Shown here: in pieces, positions 15,397-20,745 of the stretch | How positions within the stretch are numbered: the first letter of the stretch is position 1 | Layout: each line of letters opens with the position of its first letter | Assembly: GCA_040878225.1 (NCBI GenBank) | Contig: JBBDMR010000086.1 | Location: forward strand, 1-20,920 | Reading direction: 5' to 3' | Length of the DNA stretch: 20,920 nucleotides | DNA from: MA-ANB-1 sp040878225 | GTDB taxonomy: Bacteria; Actinomycetota; Acidimicrobiia; Spongiisociales; ZC4RG35 | Position numbers and translations under genes: made by a program | Notes under the pieces: model-generated | Told to the model about the DNA's origin: nothing | Seen by the model: the letters and a program-made list of their open reading frames with translations, nothing else | The model's database searches: none

Positions 15397-15789
15397 TTAG
15401 CTCAATTCCACAGGGATCTTTGCCAGTCCGGCCATAAGCACTTGTCGAGCTTCGGCCCATACGGCGTGGACCCCACAAGGCGTTGCCCCCGGGCACGGTG
15501 CGTCGCGGAGGATGCAACGACCCGACTCGGCAGGGCCTTCGGTCACTTCGACGACATCGAGGAGATGGAGGCCGTTGGCTGCCTCAGTTAGCTGGTATCC
15601 GCCACCAGGCCCTCTCCCGGAAGTGATCCACCCGGCGGCGATCAGCGGCGAAACGATCTGCGGCAGATAGGCGAGAGTGGTCCCCACCTCACGGGCAAGT
15701 TCAGAGCCACTCAGGCGCCCATCAGTCTCGGTGAGGGTTCGAATCACGGATAGTGCAAGATCGGTTTTCCGCTGGAAACTGATATTCAT
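15397..15789 (-). CDS. Rrf2-family regulator, NsrR-like (three Cys, NO sensor candidate)
   Basis: A 130-residue Rrf2 winged-helix regulator. It starts FQRKTDLALSVIRTL, the recognition region includes YLPQIVSPLIAAGWI, and the wing is RGPGGGYQL. The cysteines C92, C99 and C105 (RCILRDAPCPGATPC) match the spacing of the [4Fe-4S] ligands of Streptomyces NsrR (C93, C99, C105), and D10 sits where NsrR has its fourth ligand, Asp8. NsrR loses its cluster on NO exposure and releases DNA (established). The nirK gene follows 11 bp later and its Shine-Dalgarno site overlaps this stop codon, so the two form one operon. A long dyad abuts the ATG, suggesting autoregulation. Cysteine-triad Rrf2 relatives such as IscR or RsrR are the alternatives, but the nirK context favours an NO sensor. 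Confidence 0.9.
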   Translation of the reverse strand: MNISFQRKTDLALSVIRTLTETDGRLSGSELAREVGTTLAYLPQIVSPLIAAGWITSGRGPGGGYQLTEAANGLHLLDVVEVTEGPAESGRCILRDAPCPGATPCGVHAVWAEARQVLMAGLAKIPVELS

Positions 15790-15818
15790 TAGTTCCTAAG
15801 TCAACAACTCAGGAACTA
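15790..15818. promoter_or_regulatory. 29-bp inverted repeat, candidate Rrf2/NsrR-like operator
   Basis: Half-sites TAGTTCCTGAGT and ACTTAGGAACTA (minus strand) are separated by TGTTG. They are reverse complements over 12 bp with one mismatch. The dyad touches the regulator's start codon and lies in the 123-bp divergent gap to the membrane protein gene, so it could control both directions. Size and symmetry suit a dimeric Rrf2 protein. Confidence 0.7.
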
Positions 15819-15882
15819 GGCGAAATAGGGCCAAAGGTCCCCATAACCCCGGGACCATCGTCAGAGGGCAGGGGTGCCTCAC

Positions 15883-15888
15883 TAGGGT
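15883..15888 (+). promoter_or_regulatory. TANNNT -10-like box before the leader ORF
   Basis: TAGGGT ends 7 nt before ATG 15896, the same geometry as the other leaderless starts in this window. The -35 region is poor. Confidence 0.3.
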
Positions 15889-15895
15889 CGCCGTC

Positions 15896-15916
15896 ATGCA
15901 ACAGCGGCCAGCATGA
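15896..15916 (+). CDS. possible six-codon leader peptide (MQQRPA) coupled to the next gene
   Basis: ATG 15896 opens a six-codon frame whose TGA (15914-15916) overlaps ATG 15913 of the membrane protein as ATGA. The main gene has no Shine-Dalgarno site, so a leaderless mini-ORF feeding ribosomes by termination-reinitiation would explain its translation. This is inference from layout; such a short frame can arise by chance. Confidence 0.25.
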   Translation: MQQRPA

Positions 15917-17091
15917 GCAGACAAGATCGCGGCAACCGTGTCATAGCCTCGCACTCGATTGCACGTCGCTCATTCCTTGGTGCCGCGGGGTTTGCCGTCG
16001 TCGCTGCCGTATGGAGCATGTTGGTGCTGGTGCGTGGCGGGTCGTGGTGGGGACCGATGCATGCATTTGTGGCAGGCACGGTTCTCCTCGCCATTTCCGG
16101 AGCAAGTCAGATGTTCACCATCACCTGGGCTGCGTCGATTCCCCCGAAAGCTTCGTTGGCCGCCGCGCAAAGGTGGCTGATCGGGGCGGGCGTGGTTTCG
16201 GCCCTGGTGGGCGTCACTGCCGAAATCCCGCTCTTGATCTGGATCGGGTCGGCGTCAGTGGCGGGTGGGTTGATAGTGCTCGGGGTATCAATCGCACAGG
16301 CCGTCCGCCGGAGCCTTCTGCGAAGGTTCGACCTGTCAGCCCGTTTCTACTTCCTTGCTTTCGCCGCAGGGGTCGTCGGGGTGGCCCTGGGTGCGTTTCT
16401 CGGTTCAGGCACCTCCGGGGCGGAGTATCAGACCCATCGGCTCGTCCACTCCCATCTCAACCTGGTCGGTCTCGTCGGGTTCACCATCATCGGGACTATC
16501 CCCACGTTCCTCCCCACTGTCGCCCACCACCGGGCCGTGAGCGGCAAGGAAGCGATTGTCGGTTGGTGGATGTGCGTCGGCGCGGCGCTGGCGATCCTCG
16601 CCGGCCTGATCGGCCCGCCTGAGTTGGTCGGCATCGGGACGGTGCTGGCCGGATTCGCCGGACTGCTGATTCTCGGAGGCATCGAGGTCAGACTCTGGAG
16701 CAAGGGACGGAAAAAGGTTCCATTCCTCCAGGTGTCCGCAGGGATGGTGTGGCTGGTTGTCTGGGCCCTGGTCGACGGGATCGACCTCGTAACCGGCGGA
16801 ACGATGGTCCCCTTCGGCGGCTGGACTGCAGCTGCGGTTATCGCCGGTGTCGGCCAGGTCCTGGCCGGTTCCCTGGCCTACCTGGTTCCGGTCCTGATCG
16901 GCTCTCCTCTCACCTCGAACCTGGACCGGATGACCCGCAACCCCGCCATCGCCTTGATCGCGGCGAATCTGACGGGACTTTCCCTGGCCGCAGGATGGAG
17001 TGCGGCCGCAGTCGCCTCAGGAGCCATATGGTTCGTTGATCTCGCCACTCGGCTAACACTGACAGTCGCCGGACGCCATCGCTCCAAGTGA
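15913..17091 (+). CDS. polytopic membrane protein with HxHLN motif, divergent from nsrR-like/nirK
   Basis: A 392-residue protein with about eleven or twelve membrane helices. Two histidine-bearing helix regions stand out: WWGPMHAFVAGTVLLAISG (about 45-63) and THRLVHSHLNLVGLVGFTI (about 174-192), followed by IGTIPTFLPTVAHH. HxHLN..G segments occur in haem-copper oxidase subunit I-like and NnrS-like proteins, where the histidines bind haem or copper, so a metal or haem role linked to nitrogen oxides is plausible. I do not recognise the exact family. It is divergent from the regulator-nirK operon and shares its 123-bp control region, which supports co-regulation. ATG 15913 has no ribosome binding site. 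An upstream mini-ORF overlaps it. Confidence 0.82.
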   Translation: MSRQDRGNRVIASHSIARRSFLGAAGFAVVAAVWSMLVLVRGGSWWGPMHAFVAGTVLLAISGASQMFTITWAASIPPKASLAAAQRWLIGAGVVSALVGVTAEIPLLIWIGSASVAGGLIVLGVSIAQAVRRSLLRRFDLSARFYFLAFAAGVVGVALGAFLGSGTSGAEYQTHRLVHSHLNLVGLVGFTIIGTIPTFLPTVAHHRAVSGKEAIVGWWMCVGAALAILAGLIGPPELVGIGTVLAGFAGLLILGGIEVRLWSKGRKKVPFLQVSAGMVWLVVWALVDGIDLVTGGTMVPFGGWTAAAVIAGVGQVLAGSLAYLVPVLIGSPLTSNLDRMTRNPAIALIAANLTGLSLAAGWSAAAVASGAIWFVDLATRLTLTVAGRHRSK

Positions 17092-17110
17092 TTGCTGACG
17101 AACCTCTACC

Positions 17111-17134
17111 TCCCCGGATTTCGGTCTTCGGGGA
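17111..17134. terminator. weak hairpin between convergent genes
   Basis: TCCCCG and CGGGGA form a 6-bp stem with a 12-nt loop in the 52-bp gap between the stops of the membrane protein and regulator genes. No T-tract follows on either strand, so it is at best a factor-dependent or weak bidirectional stop. Confidence 0.25.
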
Positions 17135-17143
17135 CCAACTCTG

Positions 17144-17803
17144 TCAGCCAGATCTCCTGCGACGCTCTTCCTCTCTTGAGATGCCGAGGGTCGTCAAGAG
17201 GTCTTCGTGGAGCTGGAACCACACTGTGTGGTAGGAGTCGAGGTTGTCACTCACGTATCCGGATTCGCCTGCGAGCGATCGATCGAGTGCTCTCGCAAGA
17301 CGATCGGCGTAGAGGCCGAATCGGAGGAGGCGGCTGGCAAGGTCGCCACATATCGGCTGGGCCTTGTCGTCGATGCGGATCAGGCGGGAAAGCACCTTGT
17401 TGTCATAGTCCGGGTCGGAATGGTCATTCATGCTCTGAGAAGTGCCGAACCGGCGGATCTGCCAGTCTGTAGAGATCTGAAGGAGCTTCGGGTTGAGGAC
17501 CAGGAACCGCTCGTAGCAACCGGTCACGACATCGCGGGCGTCAGCAACCAGGAGCTCGTCCTGGGTGAGTTCCCGCTCCGTTCTCTCACCGGCCCCGGTA
17601 AGGCTCCAGCCTCCAAACGGGCCAGAGTCCAGTAATACCAATTGCCGGTCGGCGTGCTCGTGCAAACGAGCGAGGGTTTCGTCCAGCGACAGACCGGAAG
17701 CTGTGGAAATCCGCTCCTCAGCTGCGACGCCGATGCACCTCAAGGTGTGCAGGATCAGAAAATCCGGGTCCGAACGATACGGTTTGAAGTCGCCCGGATT
17801 CAT
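17144..17803 (-). CDS. winged-helix transcriptional regulator
   Basis: A 219-residue protein with an N-terminal winged helix-turn-helix: PDFLILHTLRCIGVAAEERISTASGLSLDETLARLHEHADRQLVL packs as helices 1-3, then GGWSLTGAGERTEREL as wing and C-terminal helix, in the manner of MarR/PadR-like domains. The remaining 140 residues form a helical domain with WQIRRFG, LIRIDDKAQPICGDLASRL and LARALDRSLAG. I know similar two-part regulators only as unnamed actinobacterial proteins, so no target is proposed. ATG 17803 overlaps the kinase gene's TGA as ATGA, so both are translated from one message and the regulator may act on the same pathway. It converges on the polytopic membrane protein gene. Confidence 0.8.
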   Translation of the reverse strand: MNPGDFKPYRSDPDFLILHTLRCIGVAAEERISTASGLSLDETLARLHEHADRQLVLLDSGPFGGWSLTGAGERTERELTQDELLVADARDVVTGCYERFLVLNPKLLQISTDWQIRRFGTSQSMNDHSDPDYDNKVLSRLIRIDDKAQPICGDLASRLLRFGLYADRLARALDRSLAGESGYVSDNLDSYHTVWFQLHEDLLTTLGISREEERRRRSG

Positions 17804-18534
17804 GACTCGAGGTTCCAGAGCTCGCGGTAATAGCGGATGCGTTCCTCATCAGGCTCGATGTCGTACGCCTCGAACAGTTCATTCTGGTGTCCCTCACCGA
17901 AGTTCCAGTCCAGGCTGAGCGACGCCACCGCGAGGTCTGCCCACCGGTCGCCAACCGTGAGGTCGCCGAAGTCGACGTGGCCCACCCATTCGCCATCGGC
18001 GGAAATGAGGGTGTTCGGGGCGCACGCATCACCGTGGACAATGACCGGATCGTCCAGGGACGGTGACGGTGCCAGCGATTCGGGCCGGCGGCCGGCCCAA
18101 GCTTCAGCCTTCCAGGGCGGTGGGAAGTCGTCAGTGGGAAGGGCATGGATAGCCCGCATCCCGGTCGCGATCGCCCGGATCGCCTCTGACCGCCGGGTAC
18201 GCCACATGTCTCCGACGGCGGATGTGCCGGGCAACGCCGCGGTCACGAGCCACTGCGCCGTCTCGTCCGCGCCCGATGCGATGACGCGGGGCGCAGGGTG
18301 CAGGGGTGAGATCCAGTCGAGACGGACCCGCTCCCGATCGAGATCGATCCCGGTGGTCCGTGGGTTCCACTTGACGAACCGATCGGCGAACCCGAATGTC
18401 AGTCCTCCGAGCTCATTCCGCCAGACGAGTTCGACTACGTGTCCAGCGGCGATTTCCAGAACAACATCCGGAATGAGGTCATCTCCGAGCTGGTGCAACT
18501 CTGCAAGATGGGAAAAGTCCTCCGGCCCGGCCAT
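17800..18534 (-). CDS. APH(3')-like phosphotransferase
   Basis: A 244-residue aminoglycoside-phosphotransferase-fold kinase. The catalytic loop is HGDACAPN (167-174, catalytic D169 and N174), the Mg site is HVDFGDLTVGDRWADLA (186-202, D188), and K55 in RFVKWN is the ATP-binding lysine. The phrase DxGxLTVGDRxxDLA is typical of APH(3') enzymes, but the divergence makes the substrate uncertain; many chromosomal relatives phosphorylate sugars, amines or other metabolites and give no resistance. Start ATG 18534 lies 8 nt after a TACAGT box, so it is probably leaderless. It heads a two-gene unit with the winged-helix regulator (4-bp overlap). It ends the dense gene region; to its right begins the tRNA-fragment region. 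Confidence 0.9.
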   Translation of the reverse strand: MAGPEDFSHLAELHQLGDDLIPDVVLEIAAGHVVELVWRNELGGLTFGFADRFVKWNPRTTGIDLDRERVRLDWISPLHPAPRVIASGADETAQWLVTAALPGTSAVGDMWRTRRSEAIRAIATGMRAIHALPTDDFPPPWKAEAWAGRRPESLAPSPSLDDPVIVHGDACAPNTLISADGEWVGHVDFGDLTVGDRWADLAVASLSLDWNFGEGHQNELFEAYDIEPDEERIRYYRELWNLES

Positions 18535-18542
18535 GTCGGCCG

Positions 18543-18548
18543 ACTGTA
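18543..18548 (-). promoter_or_regulatory. TANNNT -10-like box before the APH gene
   Basis: TACAGT on the minus strand ends 8 nt before ATG 18534, with no Shine-Dalgarno site in between. Confidence 0.4.
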
Positions 18549-18579
18549 GCGAGGCCCTACGCGCATTCAGGAGGGATTT

Positions 18580-18594
18580 GTGGGCGTTGACGGA
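18580..18594 (-). repeat. 15-bp remnant of a tRNA-Val 3' end (candidate att scar 1)
   Basis: On the minus strand TCCGTCAACGCCCAC is identical to the T-stem/acceptor-stem 3' part of the longer tRNA fragment at 20699-20745. It lies in the 65-bp gap between the cyclase and APH genes, in the same orientation as the two other copies. Confidence 0.6.
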
Positions 18595-18599
18595 TTGCG

Positions 18600-19295
18600 C
18601 TACTCGCTGCTACCCATCACGCGCTGTTGTGGCATCGACGTTGGCTGATTCGACCGTGTCGCTGCCCAGACTCGCTGTGCCTCCTCGAATCCTTTCAGGA
18701 AGATCTCACCTCTCGGTTGGAAATCGAACTCCTTGCCCACCGCGAGCTGACGGACGCTGTCGGGCACGAGCACTTCCCCTGCATCCCCGAGATCTGCGAT
18801 CCGGCTGGCCAGGACCACAACGGCACCGTGGATGTCACCCTTCTCCTGGATCGGCTCTCCTGCCGCCATCCCCACCCGCATCTTGATTGGCCGGGAAACC
18901 ATACGGTCTTGGAGGTCAAGGGAGAAAGCGATGGCCCGACGGGTCGACATGAAGGTGATCAACGACCCATCGCCGAGGTTCTTGACCAGGTGACCGTTGT
19001 GCCTCGAACACAGGTCCGATATCAGATCCTCGATCTCCCGGAACGTGCGACGCCCTTCGTCGACGTCTCCTTGTCGATCGAGAATCTGAGTGGACGAAAC
19101 CACATCGGTGAAAACAACTGTGAGCAGCCCCTGCCCTCGTTCCCGGTCAGGCTGCACGGTCCACTCCAATTCAGCATGGCTGAGACTTCTGTTCTGGGCG
19201 AGCAGAAGGGGAGGACCGGAGCCGATATCCCAAAACCCGATGTCGACACCATCTGTTGAGGTGGTAAATCGCACGTTGGGTCGAGCGAGCTTCAC
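18600..19295 (-). CDS. class III adenylate/guanylate cyclase with vestigial alpha/beta-hydrolase start
   Basis: A 231-residue class III nucleotide cyclase. Residues 57-215 are the catalytic domain: VFTDVVSST (metal-binding D64), VKNLGDG (K105, purine selection; D109, second metal), HGAVVVLASRI (R165 kept, but V161 where the transition-state Asn usually stands) and LKGF. Homologous actinobacterial proteins carry a full alpha/beta-hydrolase domain of roughly 270 residues before the cyclase (known architecture). Here only its first strands remain, residues 8-47 (VRFTTSTDGVDIGFWDIGSGPP...AELEW), fused in frame to the cyclase. The missing Asn suggests reduced, altered or lost activity. GTG 19295 is the start, with TAGCCT 6 nt upstream. 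Two tRNA-Val fragments flank the gene closely. Confidence 0.9.
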   Translation of the reverse strand: MKLARPNVRFTTSTDGVDIGFWDIGSGPPLLLAQNRSLSHAELEWTVQPDRERGQGLLTVVFTDVVSSTQILDRQGDVDEGRRTFREIEDLISDLCSRHNGHLVKNLGDGSLITFMSTRRAIAFSLDLQDRMVSRPIKMRVGMAAGEPIQEKGDIHGAVVVLASRIADLGDAGEVLVPDSVRQLAVGKEFDFQPRGEIFLKGFEEAQRVWAATRSNQPTSMPQQRVMGSSE

Positions 19296-19301
19296 GAACG
19301 A

Positions 19302-19307
19302 AGGCTA
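19302..19307 (-). promoter_or_regulatory. TANNNT -10-like box before the cyclase gene
   Basis: TAGCCT on the minus strand ends 6 nt before GTG 19295 and no Shine-Dalgarno site is seen. It supports 19295 as the true start and implies the shortened protein is expressed from its own promoter. Confidence 0.4.
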
Positions 19308-19347
19308 CCGGGAATTCCTGTCGTCGGCTCGTGGGCGAAAACGAGTT

Positions 19348-19368
19348 TGGGCGTTGACGGTACTCGAA
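19348..19368 (-). repeat. 21-bp remnant of a tRNA-Val 3' end (candidate att scar 2)
   Basis: On the minus strand TTCGAGT-A-CCGTCAACGCCCA equals the T-loop, T-stem and acceptor 3' strand of the fragment at 20699-20745, apart from one inserted base. It lies in the gap upstream of the cyclase gene. Confidence 0.6.
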
Positions 19369-19421
19369 AGTGGTCGGGACCCACACAGGATGCCGAGACG
19401 TGCGGGCCTATCCCGAATCGG

Positions 19422-19598
19422 TCAGATCTTGTTGAAAACGACCCCGATGACGAGAAGCACAGCCCCTCCGGCGAGGGCCCAGAACGAGTACTCGGCGTAT
19501 CCGGTGACGAGTCCCAGCTCGTCGCTGGTGATGATGCCGACGACAATCGCAAGGAGTGACAGACCGAAAGTGAACTTGGTGGGTGGGGTGAGTCTCAT
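19422..19598 (-). CDS. small two-helix membrane protein
   Basis: A 58-residue protein with two hydrophobic segments, about residues 8-24 (FTFGLSLLAIVVGIITS) and 34-55 (FWALAGGAVLLVIGVVF), joined by a short polar loop and ending in NKI. No family recognised. Start ATG 19598 (MRLTPPTKF) is preferred over an in-frame GTG or TTG further upstream because GATAAT ends 6 nt before it and the upstream residues look non-coding. It stands alone between two tRNA fragments. Confidence 0.7.
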   Translation of the reverse strand: MRLTPPTKFTFGLSLLAIVVGIITSDELGLVTGYAEYSFWALAGGAVLLVIGVVFNKI

Positions 19599-19604
19599 GG
19601 CCCC

Positions 19605-19610
19605 ATTATC
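19605..19610 (-). promoter_or_regulatory. -10 box (GATAAT) of the small membrane protein gene
   Basis: GATAAT on the minus strand, five of six matches to TATAAT, ends 6 nt before ATG 19598. It implies a leaderless transcript. Confidence 0.45.
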
Positions 19611-19856
19611 CCAAGGCGACACGATCGACGACGTGCATTTAGACAAATTCTGGGCTGTTCCATATGGTCGAGCCGGGCTGTCAAGTTGGCTGGCGACAAA
19701 TACTTCCGGTTGGAAATCGCTCTCGATGCAACAACCGTCCGTTCCTCAGCCGCACCACGCTGGGGTGGCGGAGGCTGGACGGCTATCTGCTTATACATCG
19801 GGCGAGAGGGGCTTAGCCGTCGGGGTCTGATTTCGGGCCGCTCTCCATTCGGTCCA
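19611..19856. other. intergenic stretch without a supported gene
   Basis: About 245 bp with no reading frame that shows convincing codon bias. The open frames are short and lack start signals. I see no strong hairpin or repeat. Confidence 0.5.
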
Positions 19857-20204
19857 TCATTCGAAGTGACGTTGTAACACGACCTCTGCGAGGTCGGATT
19901 CAACATCCCTCCACTCTTCGATGTTGTGGACAGCACCGCGATCCGAGGCAAGCATCTGTACTTCATACGCTTCGTCGGGATCAGTCGAGTAATAGAACTC
20001 CACGTAGAAGCTCGTGTGCTTGAGGGGCTTCAGGTCGAGAGTCGGAGGCAATCGGAACTCCGGCTCCGTGATCGTGCCAACGCCCTCTCACGTGGCATCA
20101 TCCAAAGTTGAGGATACGGTACCGACGACTGGTGTGATCGATTGGGCGGTCTCTCTTTCGGTTGCTGTGCCCACTGTGCACTCCTCCCATTTCAGTGTCA
20201 CCAC
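19857..20204 (-). pseudogene. probable pseudogene of a small protein, one in-frame TGA
   Basis: Read on the minus strand from GTG 20204, one frame gives a protein-like sequence (VVTLKWEECTVGTATERETAQ), meets TGA at 20090-20088, and then continues coherently to a stop at 19857 (ITEPEFRLPPTLDLKPLKHT, then YVEFYYSTDPDEAYEVQML). The second part alone could start at TTG 20051 and give 64 residues, but the text before that codon and before the TGA looks like the same protein. A CGA to TGA change would explain it. The frame stays open upstream of 20204 to about 20430, where it turns Arg/Pro-rich and loses protein character. No family recognised. A short real gene of 64 residues is the alternative. 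Confidence 0.4.
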
Positions 20205-20504
20205 CCTGTCCGTCCGGCGACCGAGTGCATCAGCCAGAGCGACCGGGAGCGCAGAATGCCGGTTATCGAGCGGCGCTACTATCGGTGCTGGAAAGGTACG
20301 TAATGATGGGGTCGTCCAGACCCGAGGTGGCGGGAAACGCCACCGACGTCTCCGCAGCCCGTCGCCGTGCGAGCGCGGTTGCGGCGGTCGCCGGGCTCTT
20401 ACTGATCACCCCCTGCGCTGACTGGAGCGGGTAGTCCTTCACCCCACCATGTCGCTCTCACTCGACGGATTGCCCCAGCACCGCGGGTATGCCCCTTTTT
20501 TTTT
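20205..20504. other. low-coding stretch ending in a T9 tract
   Basis: No gene is supported here on either strand. The plus-strand frames are Arg- and Ala-rich shadows of the decayed minus-strand frame. A run of nine T follows GGGTATGCCCC at 20486-20504. The possible stem is only 3-4 bp, so I do not call a terminator. Confidence 0.45.
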
Positions 20505-20609
20505 CGCGATGTGGGCGGTGGCAGTTTCCTAACTGCCCCAGGTGGCGATAACAGAGGAGAACCCCCGAACGGGTGGGGTCTAGGGGGGAGGTCCGGGGGT
20601 TCTATCGCG
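20505..20609. other. nested inverted repeats, possible structured RNA
   Basis: Three perfect pairings nest in 105 bp: closing stem CGCGAT (20505-20510) with ATCGCG (20604-20609); hairpin GGCAGTT (20520-20526) with AACTGCC (20531-20537) and loop TCCT; and stem AGAACCCCCG (20558-20567) with CGGGGGTTCT (20594-20603), directly stacked on the closing stem. The result is a branched fold on either strand. I do not recognise a known RNA family. Confidence 0.35.
20571..20599 (+). other. G-quadruplex-type motif
   Basis: On the plus strand, G-tracts GGG, GGGG, GGGGGG and GGGGG are separated by 1, 4 and 6 nt, meeting the usual G3+N1-7 rule. The last tract is also the 3' arm of the 10-bp stem, so the two structures exclude each other. 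Confidence 0.5.
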
Positions 20610-20698
20610 TCCAGAGCGTTGTGATGCGTGCCCCGGACGAGAAGAAGCCTACACAGAATCCTCTGAGCCACCAGGCGTTCCGTTTGATTGGGGTTTCC

Positions 20699-20745
20699 GG
20701 TGGGCGTTGACGGACTCGAACCGCCGACCCCTGCCTTGTAAGGGC
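20699..20745 (-). tRNA. 3' fragment of tRNA-Val(TAC), attachment-site remnant
   Basis: On the minus strand this is the 3' part of a tRNA. It begins in the 3' portion of the anticodon 5' stem (GCC), has the loop CTTACAA with valine anticodon TAC, the anticodon 3' stem GGCAG, the variable loop, the T-arm GGCGG-TTCGAGT-CCGTC, the acceptor 3' strand AACGCCC, discriminator A and CC. The 5' half (expected GGGCGTT plus a D-arm) is absent: upstream sequence diverges exactly inside the anticodon stem. A fragment ending there is typical of integrase attachment sites in tRNA genes. It is not a functional tRNA. Confidence 0.85.

Noticed and set aside
15386..15517. N-terminal extension of NirK up to 15517
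   Set aside because: It overlaps the regulator gene and reads as Arg/Gly-rich non-protein text. ATG 15385 has a strong Shine-Dalgarno site.
16428..16703. Antisense frames in the polytopic membrane protein gene
   Set aside because: They are short, without signals or domains, and opposite a strongly hydrophobic real gene.
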